From the NCBI GenBank assembly GCA_002491115.1, contig DKVI01000037.1, positions 1 through 32,462 of the forward strand: a DNA stretch of 32,462 nt, given 5' to 3'. Numbering within the stretch: the stretch's first letter is position 1; each line of letters begins with the position of its first letter. The DNA comes from Lachnospiraceae bacterium UBA7182. GTDB lineage: Bacteria; Bacillota; Clostridia; Lachnospirales; Lachnospiraceae. The notes below the pieces were generated by a model, which had not been told where the DNA came from, made no database searches, and worked only from the letters and a program-made list of their open reading frames with translations. The translations under genes were made by a program, and so were the position numbers. Below, piece after piece: positions 17,577-25,413 of the stretch.

Positions 17577-18007
17577 TATACGGTTTGGACAAAACGCCCC
17601 CGGTTTCTTCTTCTGCGCCGGATCATCTCCTGCAAAAGCAGCACGCCGATTAAATCCTGTACGTCTTTCAAGTCCGGTTCGCGGTTTCCGAAACTTTCGC
17701 CGGCTTTGGCAAGGTCCCATACTTCCGACGCTTTTTTAAGCAGAGAAAGCTGATCCGGGTATTCATCGTACATCATACTTCCGGGATATTCAAGGCGGGC
17801 GCACACTTCCTCCACATAAGGCTGCAGGCGTCTGGCCATCAGAGGATACAGTTCCCGCAGGCGCTTAACATCCAGCTCTTCCTCCATCCGCTCCGGCAGA
17901 TTCCACATATTCCAGTAATTCATCTGACTGCCGTACGGATAAAGCCATGGAAACACCCGCTCCTGCGCATACATTCCATAGGGATTCCATTCCCTGTTGT
18001 CATTCAT
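17573..18007 (-). CDS. Protein of unknown function (144 aa)
   Basis: Not recognised. The ATG at 18007 is chosen because GGAG lies nine bases upstream; the longer frame adds 20 residues with no binding site. The N-terminal 45 residues are rich in Trp, Tyr, Pro and Met (WNPYGMY, PWLYPYGSQMNYW), like spore-coat or low-complexity proteins. The middle is helical (ELYPLMARRLQPYVEEVCARLEYPGSMMYDEYPD), and a helix ending LLLQEMIRRRRRNRGR gives a very basic C-terminus. No membrane segment or signal peptide is seen. It has its own promoter after the cca terminator and lies directly before the 837-aa anchored protein, so the two may work together. A role in the spore or cell surface is only a guess. Confidence 0.7.
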   Translation of the reverse strand: MNDNREWNPYGMYAQERVFPWLYPYGSQMNYWNMWNLPERMEEELDVKRLRELYPLMARRLQPYVEEVCARLEYPGSMMYDEYPDQLSLLKKASEVWDLAKAGESFGNREPDLKDVQDLIGVLLLQEMIRRRRRNRGRFVQTVY

Positions 18008-18037
18008 GAAATCCAACTCCATTTCTGTCTGTCTTAT

Positions 18038-18067
18038 ATAATACTTATATGCAAAGATGAATTTCAA
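18038..18067 (-). promoter_or_regulatory. Probable promoter of the 144-aa gene
   Basis: On the minus strand TTGAAA (18062-18067) and TATTAT (18038-18043) are 18 bases apart, about 31 bases before the start at 18007. It lies just past the cca terminator. Confidence 0.55.
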
Positions 18068-18086
18068 GGTTCAGAAAATCCGACAT

Positions 18087-18115
18087 AAGAAAAAAGCGGG
18101 GCAGTTCACTCCGCT
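18087..18115 (-). terminator. Rho-independent terminator of proS-cca
   Basis: On the minus strand AGCGG (18111-18115) pairs with CCGCT (18095-18099) around an 11-base loop that holds the cca stop codon, and a T-run follows. The stem is short but GC-rich. Confidence 0.7.
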
Positions 18116-19449
18116 TCTTCGTATATCTTTACCGCCTCCGAAAGCAGCCATTCTTTTTGATTGCATCCGGGCTCCAGGATTACTTTTTCCAAAAGAGCAT
18201 TTAATATTTCGCCAAGTTTCGGCCCTGCCGGAATACCGATGTCCATCAGATCCCGCCCGGTGACCTGAAGCTGCTTTAATGTCACACAGTCCTGTTCCGC
18301 AAGGATCCGGTCATAGAGCCTGTGCATTTCTTTAAGCACCGCCAGCTTGGGCGTCTGGGTCTTCGGATTCTGGGCCAGAATATCCGCCTGCTGAACACTT
18401 AAATACATAGGGAACAGTTCCTTCCCGATCCGGTGCAGCGCCTTTCGCACACCCACGGGTGTAAGATTCGGGTGATAGTCATGATAATAAACCAGCTTCT
18501 CCACCTGACGGATCGTGTCGTTGTCAAATTTAAGCCGTTTTAACGCTTTTTTGGCAAGTTCCGCGCTGACTGTCTGATGTCCGTGAAAATGATCGATTCC
18601 ATCGGCTCCTGTGGTCTTTACCGCGGGCTTGCCAAAATCATGAAACAGCACCGACAGCCTCAGTATCTTATCCGCAGGCGCCTTCATAAGCGCATGAATC
18701 GTATGCTCCCCCACCGAATAGATATGGTGAGGATTGTTCTGCCCGCAGGCCATGCACGCGTCAAATTCCGGCAGAAATACGCCGGTCATTCCGGTCTCAT
18801 AGGCGTCCCTGATCCGCTCCGGATGAGGCGAGACCATAAGCTTTATCAGTTCTGCCTGGATGCGCTCCGCACTGACCCGGGACAGATTCTGATGCAGGCT
18901 TACGATCGCTTCTTTCGTGTCTTCCTGTAAAGAAAATCCCAGCTGTGCCCCAAAACGCACAGCCCGAAGCATCCGAAGGGCATCCTCCGTGAAGCGTTCT
19001 TTTGCGTTTCCCACACAGCGGACGATCCCCCGCCGCAGATCTCCCATGCCGTCAAAGACGTCCACCAGCCCTTTTGACTCGTTATACGCCATGGCGTTGA
19101 TGGTAAAATCCCGCCTTTTCAGGTCTTCCAAAAGGCTTTTCGTAAACTGCACCTGGCTGGGATGGCGGCAGTCCTCATAGGTTCCGTCCACCCGGTAGGT
19201 GGTCACTTCAAAACCCTCGCCCGCCAGCATGACCGTCACCGTCCCATGCTGGATGCCCGTATCGATGGTTCTTTTGAAAAGCGCCTTCACCTGCAAAGGA
19301 GACGCGGACGTGGTAATATCCCAGTCCGCAGGCTTCCTTTCCAGGAATACGTCCCGGACGCATCCGCCCACGGCGTAAGCTTCATGACCGTTCGCTTCCA
19401 GCACGCCAATGATCTGATTCACTTTTTCCGGAATATTGATCTTTTCCAC
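18106..19449 (-). CDS. cca: CCA-adding tRNA nucleotidyltransferase with HD domain
   Basis: A 447-aa class II nucleotidyltransferase that builds or repairs the CCA end of tRNA. The head domain has VGGCVRD and the metal-binding DWD in ADWDITTSA. RRDFTINAMAYN marks the neck and ERFTEDALRMLRAVRFG the tRNA-binding region. An HD domain follows (LSVLFHDFGKP, and HGHQ, about 255-345), typical of one clostridial/Bacillus subgroup. Translation probably starts at a GTG (19447-19449) with AAAGGA eight bases upstream; no suitable ATG is at the domain edge. It begins 12 bases after proS, so the two tRNA genes form one transcript that ends at the terminator overlapping the cca stop. Confidence 0.94.
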   Translation of the reverse strand: MEKINIPEKVNQIIGVLEANGHEAYAVGGCVRDVFLERKPADWDITTSASPLQVKALFKRTIDTGIQHGTVTVMLAGEGFEVTTYRVDGTYEDCRHPSQVQFTKSLLEDLKRRDFTINAMAYNESKGLVDVFDGMGDLRRGIVRCVGNAKERFTEDALRMLRAVRFGAQLGFSLQEDTKEAIVSLHQNLSRVSAERIQAELIKLMVSPHPERIRDAYETGMTGVFLPEFDACMACGQNNPHHIYSVGEHTIHALMKAPADKILRLSVLFHDFGKPAVKTTGADGIDHFHGHQTVSAELAKKALKRLKFDNDTIRQVEKLVYYHDYHPNLTPVGVRKALHRIGKELFPMYLSVQQADILAQNPKTQTPKLAVLKEMHRLYDRILAEQDCVTLKQLQVTGRDLMDIGIPAGPKLGEILNALLEKVILEPGCNQKEWLLSEAVKIYEEAE

Positions 19450-19461
19450 TCTTTTTATCCT

Positions 19462-20898
19462 TTAATATGCTTTTCCCCAGTAAACCAGCTTTTTGGCAGG
19501 TTTTCCGCAGCAGACGCAGGTGTCTGCTATTTTATGCTGTTCAAACGGCATACAGCGGCTGGTAGCCGTGGTATCCTCTTTGATCTTGTCTTCGCAGGCC
19601 TGATCTCCGCACCACATGGCTCTTACAAAGCCCGGCTTTACATTGATCGTTTCCACAAACTCTTCATAAGTCGTCGCGTCATAAGTATGGGCGTCTCTGT
19701 GGTTACGGGCGCGCACAAACATCTCTTCCTGCATGGTTTCGAGGACTTTCGTCAGCGTATCTTCCAGTTCATCCAGGGATACGAATATCTTTTCTCTGGT
19801 GTCTCTGCGGACGATCACAGCCTGGTTCGCCTCTATATCCTTGGGACCGATCTCAATACGGGTGGGAATTCCTTTGATCTCCTGCTCCGCGAACTTCCAT
19901 CCGGGACTCTTATCCGAATCATCCACTTTCACTTTAAAGCCTTTGGACAAGCGGTCTCTTAATTCATAGGCTTTGTCCAGTACGCCCTCTTTATGCTGAG
20001 CCACCGGCACGATGACCGTCTGGACAGGCGCGATCCTGGGCGGCAGCACCAGTCCCGAATCGTCGCCGTGTACCATAATGATCGCGCCGATCATACGGGT
20101 CGTCATCCCCCAGGAAGTCTGATGTACATATTTTAACTGGTTGTCTTTGTCTGTATACTGAATGCCGAACGCTTTCGCGAATCCGTCGCCGAAGTTATGG
20201 CTGGTACCGGACTGCAGTGCCTTGCCGTCGTGCATCAGCGATTCTATAGTATAGGTGGACTCGGCGCCCGCGAACTTTTCTTTCTCCGTCTTTTGGCCGC
20301 GGATGACCGGAATTGCCAGCACTTCTTCGCAGAAATCCGCATAGAGATTCAACATCTGTACGGTTCTTGCTTCCGCTTCCTCAGCGGTCGCGTGGGCCGT
20401 ATGGCCTTCCTGCCATAAAAACTCCCTGGAACGCAGGAAAGGTCTGGTCGTCTTCTCCCAGCGAACGACCGAACACCACTGATTATAGACTTTGGGGAGG
20501 TCTCTGTAAGAATGGATCTCGTTGGCGTAAAAATCGCAGAACAGAGTCTCCGAAGTGGGGCGCACACACATACGCTCCTGCAATGGTTCCATCCCGCCGT
20601 GGGTCACCCACGCCACTTCCGGCGCGAACCCTTCCACATGGTCTTTCTCCTTCTGAAGCAGGCTCTCCGGGATAAACATGGGAAGATATACATTCTCCAC
20701 GCCCGTTGCCCTGAATCTGCGATTCAGTTCGTTCTGGATATTTTCCCAGATCGCATAACCCGCCGGTTTGATCACCATGCAGCCTTTCACGCTTGTATAA
20801 TCGATCAGTTCCGCTTTTTTTACTACATCTGTATACCACTGGGCAAAATCTTCTTCCATCGAAGTGATGCCCTCCACAAGTTTCTTGTCTTTTGCCAT
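19462..20898 (-). CDS. proS: Prolyl-tRNA synthetase, short archaeal/eukaryote-like type
   Basis: A class II aminoacyl-tRNA synthetase charging tRNA-Pro, 478 aa. This is the ProS form without the editing insert of the bacterial 565-aa type. Class II motifs are seen in RPTSETLFCDFY and RWEKTTRPFLRSREFLWQEGHTAHA; VHGDDSGLVLPPRIAP lies before the anticodon-binding domain. The C-terminus has four cysteines (CGDQACEDK and CVCCGKP), a probable zinc site usual for this type, and ends in a conserved aromatic-basic tail. The start may be ATG at 20898 or TTG at 20904; AAGGAG lies 11 or 5 bases upstream respectively. MAKDKK is the common beginning, so the ATG is given. cca follows at 12 bases. Confidence 0.95.
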   Translation of the reverse strand: MAKDKKLVEGITSMEEDFAQWYTDVVKKAELIDYTSVKGCMVIKPAGYAIWENIQNELNRRFRATGVENVYLPMFIPESLLQKEKDHVEGFAPEVAWVTHGGMEPLQERMCVRPTSETLFCDFYANEIHSYRDLPKVYNQWCSVVRWEKTTRPFLRSREFLWQEGHTAHATAEEAEARTVQMLNLYADFCEEVLAIPVIRGQKTEKEKFAGAESTYTIESLMHDGKALQSGTSHNFGDGFAKAFGIQYTDKDNQLKYVHQTSWGMTTRMIGAIIMVHGDDSGLVLPPRIAPVQTVIVPVAQHKEGVLDKAYELRDRLSKGFKVKVDDSDKSPGWKFAEQEIKGIPTRIEIGPKDIEANQAVIVRRDTREKIFVSLDELEDTLTKVLETMQEEMFVRARNHRDAHTYDATTYEEFVETINVKPGFVRAMWCGDQACEDKIKEDTTATSRCMPFEQHKIADTCVCCGKPAKKLVYWGKAY

Positions 20899-20927
20899 AT
20901 CCAATATCTCTCCTTATTAAAAATTCC

Positions 20928-20954
20928 GCCATTGCTCCCGCACCCAGGAATGGC
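20928..20954 (-). promoter_or_regulatory. Hairpin in the proS leader
   Basis: GCCATT pairs with AATGGC around a 15-base loop in the roughly 77-base untranslated leader, just before the binding site. Many synthetase genes have a T-box leader, but this one is too short and lacks the T-box sequence. The role is unknown. Confidence 0.35.
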
Positions 20955-20981
20955 AGATTTTTGCTTTATAAACTGAATTTT

Positions 20982-21010
20982 ATTGTAAAAAGGATTTTAT
21001 GGTTTGTCAA
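20982..21010 (-). promoter_or_regulatory. Sigma-A-type promoter of proS-cca
   Basis: On the minus strand TTGACA (21005-21010) and TACAAT (20982-20987) are 17 bases apart, giving a leader of about 77 bases before the start at 20898. Confidence 0.8.
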
Positions 21011-21106
21011 GTGCGGATGAAAGATACAGGACGGTTTAATTTCCAATACTTATCTGCCATAATTCCCGCCGCCATTACAAATACTGTATCTGACGGAGGT
21101 GACGCT

Positions 21107-22063
21107 ATGAATCAGCGGACTAAACTTTATTTTCAGAAAACGGCGATCCTGCTGGCGGTTTATCTGGGGCTTCGTTTTTTTCTTCCGATCGTCCTGCCCT
21201 TTTTTCTTGCGTGGATGACCGTAGGTTTTCTTGTATTTTTAAAAGACAAACTCCATATGCGTCTGCTGCCTCTGAGCGTATGCTATATTCTGCTGTTTCT
21301 CGCCCTTTCCTGCGCATCCGTCCTGTGCGGGTGGTATCTGCTCTATGAGCCATGCTGCCGGCTGCTGCCGGTCTGCCAAAGCTACTGGGAACAGTTTTCC
21401 GGATATTTCGCCTGGATCACCCAGCCCTTGTCCGGACGGCTTGTGGAGACCCTGCCGTCCGCTTTTTCCTGTATGTTCGGCATCTTTTTATATCTTCTGT
21501 CCGTCCTTCTTTTTGCCCGGGACTGGGACAGATTCCATCGGCTGCTCTACAAGCTCCCCTTTGCAGAACCGGTCTTCCACGCGGGCAGGCGGATCATCCG
21601 GTGCGTCAAAGGATGGATGCGGGCCCAGTTAAGAATCATGGCAGTCATATCGGCAGAATGCGCCGTCGGATATTTCTTTTTGCAGATACCGGGTTTCCTT
21701 TTCTGGGCCGCGCTGACCGGTCTTGTGGACGCCCTTCCGGTCTTCGGCACCGGCACCGTATTCTTCCCCTGGATTCTGGTGGCCGTTCTGCAGAAGCGTT
21801 ACCGGCTGACTTTGTGGCTTATACTTTTATATCTGGTCACCTGGCTGACCCGGGAACTTCTGGAACCGAAACTTCTGGGCGACGGACTGGGCCTTATGCC
21901 CATCTGCTTTTTAATGTCCGTCATCGCCGGGCTTGAACTGTTCGGCGCTTTGGGACTGTTTACCGGTCCTTTCGGCGTTCTTCTTATACGGGAGCTGTGG
22001 GTGGAACTGGAAACGTCGGCTCCACCTGAAAAGCCATGGCCTTACGCGTCCGGGGATGAATAA
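21107..22063 (+). CDS. AI-2E family membrane permease (YtvI-like)
   Basis: A 318-aa multi-pass membrane protein with about seven hydrophobic segments. The late motifs of the AI-2E/PerM family are clear: GLVDALPVFGTGTVFFPW, then RELLEPKLLGDGLGLMP and LFGALGLFTGPFGVLL. Members of this family have been linked to autoinducer-2 export, Na+/H+ exchange and, in YtvI, sporulation; the substrate here is not known. It is somewhat shorter than the 340-370 aa usual for the family. The ATG at 21107 follows GGAGGTGACGCT; the longer frame to 20999 runs through the proS promoter region and is rejected. Its last 80 bases overlap, tail to tail, the RluA-type gene on the other strand. Confidence 0.87.
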   Translation: MNQRTKLYFQKTAILLAVYLGLRFFLPIVLPFFLAWMTVGFLVFLKDKLHMRLLPLSVCYILLFLALSCASVLCGWYLLYEPCCRLLPVCQSYWEQFSGYFAWITQPLSGRLVETLPSAFSCMFGIFLYLLSVLLFARDWDRFHRLLYKLPFAEPVFHAGRRIIRCVKGWMRAQLRIMAVISAECAVGYFFLQIPGFLFWAALTGLVDALPVFGTGTVFFPWILVAVLQKRYRLTLWLILLYLVTWLTRELLEPKLLGDGLGLMPICFLMSVIAGLELFGALGLFTGPFGVLLIRELWVELETSAPPEKPWPYASGDE

Positions 22064-22652
22064 AAACAATTTTACAGGCGCACAGGCACAGCCGGCTGCC
22101 GCCTGCGTCCGATTTTCCGTATTTTCTGTCCCCCACAATGGGAACGCCTGCATGAGCGAACTGCACACGGATCTGATGGTGCCGTCCGGTAAAAAGGCGG
22201 ATCTTTAAAAGGCTTTTGTCTCCCCACGCCTGCAAAAGCTCATACTGCAGTCTGCTTTGCTTCGCACCTTTCGTCCCTGCCGGTACCACAAGGGACCTGT
22301 TGGCGCGGCTGTCTTTTACAAGGTAATCCACAAGCGCGCCTTCCTTTTGAGGAAGCGGACCGCATACCAGCGCCTGATACCATTTCTCCATCTTCGTATG
22401 CTCACCGGCCTGCCTGCTTAAATCCGCCGCGGCCTTTTCACTTTTTCCCACCAGAAAAATTCCTTCCACCGGCTGATCCAGACGGTTGACAAGCCCCAGA
22501 TACGGCTTTTTCTCCCCCCGCTCTAAAAATTCATTGCAAAGCATGCTCATTACATCCGGCACGGAAGGCTTCGCGCTCTGTACCGGAATCCCCGGCGGTT
22601 TATAAATCACAAGCAGATCTTTATCTTCATGCAGAATTTTATACTTTTCCAT
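21984..22652 (-). CDS. RluA-family RNA pseudouridine synthase
   Basis: A 222-aa pseudouridine synthase of the RluA type without an S4 domain. The catalytic-aspartate motif reads GLVNRLDQPVEGIFLVGKS, where the usual histidine of HRLD is Asn and the following DxxTSG is QPVEG. The aspartate itself is kept. FTGRHHQIRVQFAHAGVPIVGDRKYG is the conserved substrate-binding block. The ATG at 22652 has AAAGGG about six bases upstream; the longer open frame runs back into pgi and is not credible. The gene lies 116 bases downstream of pgi, beyond a terminator. The target RNA cannot be told from sequence. Its 3' end overlaps the permease gene by 80 bases. Confidence 0.87.
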   Translation of the reverse strand: MEKYKILHEDKDLLVIYKPPGIPVQSAKPSVPDVMSMLCNEFLERGEKKPYLGLVNRLDQPVEGIFLVGKSEKAAADLSRQAGEHTKMEKWYQALVCGPLPQKEGALVDYLVKDSRANRSLVVPAGTKGAKQSRLQYELLQAWGDKSLLKIRLFTGRHHQIRVQFAHAGVPIVGDRKYGKSDAGGSRLCLCACKIVFIHPRTRKAMAFQVEPTFPVPPTAPV

Positions 22653-22684
22653 CTGTATCCCTTTCTCCTGCTTCACCGGCCAAC

Positions 22685-22729
22685 CAAACGAAAACGCCGC
22701 CGGACAGGGGCAGTCTGTTCCGGCGACGC
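22685..22729 (-). terminator. Terminator after pgi
   Basis: On the minus strand CGCCGGAACAG (22715-22725) pairs with CTGTCCGGCG (22698-22707), with one bulged base, followed by TTTTCGTTT. The stem is strong and the U-tract is broken, so some read-through into the RluA-type gene is likely. Confidence 0.65.
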
Positions 22730-22768
22730 TTTCATCTATATAAAGTATATGTGAATGCAAAACAAAAC

Positions 22769-24115
22769 TTACAGTCTTTTTAACAGCGCTTCTCTCTCCG
22801 CTTCGTAGCCCGGTTTGCCTAAGAGCGCGAACATATTCTTCTTGTAGCTCTCCACACCCGGCTGGTTGAACGGATTTACACCCAGGAGATATCCGCTGAT
22901 CCCGCATGCAAACTCAAAGAAATAGAACAGTTGTCCCAAAGAGAACTCGTCCTGTCTCGGGATCTTCACCATCAGATTGGGAACCTCGCCATCCGTATGG
23001 GCAAGGATCGTTCCGTTCATGGCGTTCTTATTGACAAAGTCCATATTCTTTCCTGCCAGATAATTCAGGCCGTCCAGATCCACCGGCTCCTCAGTCATAA
23101 CGATCTCCTGCTCGCACTCTTCCACAGAAAGAACCGTCTCAAACATGATCCTCGCGCCGTCCTGGATAAACTGTCCCATGGAGTGCAGGTCTGTCGTCAG
23201 ATCGACAGACGCCGGGAAGATACCCTTTTTGTCCTTACCTTCGGACTCGCCGTAGAGCTGCTTCCACCACTCGGAAATATAGTGAAGGCTCGGCTCATAA
23301 TTCGCCAGCACTTCGGTGGATTTACCTTTGCGGTGCAGAATATTGCGGATCACCGCGTACATAACAGCGTCATTTTCCGCATAAGGTGTATTGAGCGCCA
23401 GGTCGCGTCCGCTGGCCGCGCCTTCCATCAGCTTTGTGATATCCGCGCCGCTGGCCGCGATGGGAAGAAGACCCACTGCCGTCAATACGGAGAAACGTCC
23501 GCCCACATCATCCGGAACGACGAATGTCTCATACCCTTCCTCGGTCGCCAGGCTCTTAAGCGCGCCTCTTGACTTATCGGTGGTAGCGTAGATTCTCTTT
23601 GCCGCGCCTTCTTTGCCGTACTTGTCCTCCAGCATTTTCTTAAATACGCGGAACGCGATGGCCGGTTCGGTGGTAGTACCGGATTTGGAGATTACGTTGA
23701 CAGAGAAATCACGGTCTCCGATCACGTCCATCAGATGGCTGACATAGCGGGTGGAAATGCTGTTGCCGACAAAATAGATCTCCGGCGCTTTACGCACTTC
23801 TTTGGATACAATATTATAGAAGCTGTGTTTCAAAAACTCGATGGCCGCTCTGGCTCCCAGATAAGAACCGCCGATGCCGATCACCAGCAGCACTTCGGAA
23901 TCGCTCTGGATCTTTGCCGCAGCTTTCTGAATCCTTGCGAACTCTTCTTTGTCATAATTGACCGGAAGATCGATCCATCCGAGGAAATCGTTGCCCGCTC
24001 CTTTTTTCTGAACCAGCATATCTTTCACAGCCGCAGTCTGCGCTTCCATATTTTTTACTTCATCCGCACCGATAAACTGCGCCGCTTTGGAATAGTCAAA
24101 TGTTACTTTTGCCAT
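22769..24115 (-). CDS. pgi: Glucose-6-phosphate isomerase
   Basis: Interconverts glucose 6-phosphate and fructose 6-phosphate in glycolysis; 448 aa, the length of the Firmicutes/archaeal-like short PGI. Sugar-phosphate-binding blocks are VIGIGGSYLGARAAIEFL and NVISKSGTTTEPAIAFR; later motifs are GGRFSVLTAVGLLP (DDVGGRFS in full), the catalytic-glutamate region HSMGQFIQDG and NPFNQPGVESYK near the C-terminus. All expected motifs are present. The ATG has AAAGGAG about 12 bases upstream, and a promoter lies 50 bases upstream inside the end of the neighbouring membrane-protein gene. The pgi terminator follows about 40 bases after the stop. Confidence 0.96.
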   Translation of the reverse strand: MAKVTFDYSKAAQFIGADEVKNMEAQTAAVKDMLVQKKGAGNDFLGWIDLPVNYDKEEFARIQKAAAKIQSDSEVLLVIGIGGSYLGARAAIEFLKHSFYNIVSKEVRKAPEIYFVGNSISTRYVSHLMDVIGDRDFSVNVISKSGTTTEPAIAFRVFKKMLEDKYGKEGAAKRIYATTDKSRGALKSLATEEGYETFVVPDDVGGRFSVLTAVGLLPIAASGADITKLMEGAASGRDLALNTPYAENDAVMYAVIRNILHRKGKSTEVLANYEPSLHYISEWWKQLYGESEGKDKKGIFPASVDLTTDLHSMGQFIQDGARIMFETVLSVEECEQEIVMTEEPVDLDGLNYLAGKNMDFVNKNAMNGTILAHTDGEVPNLMVKIPRQDEFSLGQLFYFFEFACGISGYLLGVNPFNQPGVESYKKNMFALLGKPGYEAEREALLKRL

Positions 24116-24163
24116 ATTGTTTCTACTCTCCTTTACTCAACGAGTGCCCTCGCGTATATAGGT

Positions 24164-24193
24164 ATTGTACCACTTACCTGTAAATAAAATCAA
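24164..24193 (-). promoter_or_regulatory. Probable promoter of pgi
   Basis: On the minus strand TTGATT (24188-24193) and TACAAT (24164-24169) are 18 bases apart, about 50 bases before the start at 24115. Confidence 0.5.
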
Positions 24194-24864
24194 GTGGATG
24201 AGCCTAAAAAGTCTGTAAGAACCTCGTTAAATATCTGTTCTTCCTCTTTTTTAAGCAAAACACCCTTATTTTCCCTGTTTTGTTCCCCTTTATGCAGCGG
24301 TTCCGCCTCCGTCTCCGCCTGAGAAAGCGTCTGCTCTGCCTCCTTAAAATCCTCATATATATGGATCTGCCTTGGATACAGCGTGTTGGAGACATAGTCC
24401 AAAAGGCACACCTGGGCCCGCTCCCACAAACTGTCTGTCTCAAACCACAGGACGGCCACACGAACCATGGTCGCCGCTGTGGCCGCCGCCAGGAAACGGT
24501 TCAGGCACCAGACTACATCCCGCTGCAGATACCACAACACCACGCTTTCCACAAAGCCGACTCCCAGAATCAGGCCTGTCCACCGCTCCGGAAGCCGCCT
24601 CCACCGGCCCAGGCGGATACCGAATTTTCGTTCCTGGCACAGATATTTCTGAACAAATACCGGTATATCATAGATCCCTACCTTTACTTCGTAACTTTTC
24701 TCAAATTTCAGCGTCATCGCCCGCAGCATCTTTCCTTTTCCGCCGCTTCCAAGAGCCGCGTCTTTGCAGAGTTCTCCGAACAGTATCCTGCGCGCCAGCG
24801 TAAGCACTATGCCCCAGATTCCCAGCGCTGTAAATTCTCCGTAGTACAACCATGCTTTGTACAT
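24190..24864 (-). CDS. Membrane protein of unknown function (224 aa)
   Basis: Not recognised as a named family. Hydrophobic segments lie at about 8-26, 96-113 and 118-140. The loop between the first and second (about 27-95) is basic, with KGKMLRAMTLKFEKSYEVKVGIYDIPVFVQKYL. After the last segment comes a charged tail (about 165-224) with EAEQTLSQAETEAEPL and LLKKEEEQIFNEVLTDF, likely a cytoplasmic helix or coiled coil. GGGGAGG lies eight bases before the ATG. It is upstream of pgi in the same direction, but pgi has its own promoter, so a shared function is not implied. It diverges from the TSCPD gene across a 185-base gap. Confidence 0.75.
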   Translation of the reverse strand: MYKAWLYYGEFTALGIWGIVLTLARRILFGELCKDAALGSGGKGKMLRAMTLKFEKSYEVKVGIYDIPVFVQKYLCQERKFGIRLGRWRRLPERWTGLILGVGFVESVVLWYLQRDVVWCLNRFLAAATAATMVRVAVLWFETDSLWERAQVCLLDYVSNTLYPRQIHIYEDFKEAEQTLSQAETEAEPLHKGEQNRENKGVLLKKEEEQIFNEVLTDFLGSST

Positions 24865-24987
24865 AAAAGCACCTCCCCTGATATTTAGTGTTTCTCAGTA
24901 TAACAGATTATGAAAAAAAGGGTAGGATAAATTGTCGACGGATTCTGACAAACGGCAGAGACGGCCCGCAGAAATATCTTATTGATC

Positions 24988-25016
24988 TGGATAATAGGGA
25001 AACTTTCTGATATACT
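24988..25016 (+). promoter_or_regulatory. Probable promoter of the TSCPD gene
   Basis: TGGATA (24988-24993) and TATACT (25011-25016) are separated by 17 bases, about 33 bases before the start at 25050. The -35 is a weak match. Confidence 0.5.
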
Positions 25017-25049
25017 GTTAGCCATAAGAACCAGAAAGGAGAGACAAGC

Positions 25050-25295
25050 ATGGTATATAAGACAAAAGGAACCTGCTCCCAGGCGATCAACGTGGAAGCG
25101 CAGGACGGAATCATTACAAATGTGGAATTTGTCGGAGGCTGCGCCGGCAATACCGCCGGAATCGCAAAACTTGTAACGGGGATGAAGGTAGACGACGTCA
25201 TTCGGCAGCTCGAGGGAACCCTCTGCGGAACCCGCAAAACTTCCTGTCCGGACCAGTTGGCCAAGGCGCTGAAGCAGTTGAAAGAGAGTGAGTAA
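25050..25295 (+). CDS. TSCPD domain-containing small protein
   Basis: An 81-aa protein that consists of a single TSCPD domain, named after the motif seen here in KTSCPDQL (residues 64-71). Four cysteines (C9, C31, C59, C66) sit in GTCSQA, GGCAGN, TLCGT and TSCPD and probably bind a metal. The same domain is found at the C-terminus of some ribonucleotide reductases and as stand-alone proteins in Clostridia. Its function alone is unknown; metal binding or a role in nucleotide reduction is inferred. AAAGGAG lies about nine bases before the ATG. No clear terminator follows: the 118 bases to the convergent Rpn-like gene show only weak repeats. Confidence 0.9.
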   Translation: MVYKTKGTCSQAINVEAQDGIITNVEFVGGCAGNTAGIAKLVTGMKVDDVIRQLEGTLCGTRKTSCPDQLAKALKQLKESE

Positions 25296-25413
25296 ACGGA
25301 TGGATGCGGATGTGCGGATGCCGGTCAGAAACGACGCTTTCTGGCGGCTGCGCGCATTCGTACCTGAGACGCCTTCCCTCAATTACGTCCACGAACGCTT
25401 TCAGACATAATTT

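Noticed and set aside
20905..20981. T-box leader before proS
   Set aside because: The leader is only about 77 bases and lacks the conserved T-box sequence and specifier stem.
20999..21106. N-terminal extension of the permease
   Set aside because: It covers the divergent proS promoter and has no binding site; GGAGG precedes the ATG at 21107.
22653..22907. N-terminal extension of the RluA-type protein to 307 aa
   Set aside because: It would overlap the end of pgi and cross the pgi terminator. The family motif starts at the inner ATG with a binding site.
24932..24940. Another Spo0A box (TTGTCGACG) between the membrane-protein and TSCPD genes
   Set aside because: The final A positions do not match and it stands alone, without the spacing or promoter context seen at 30536-30574.
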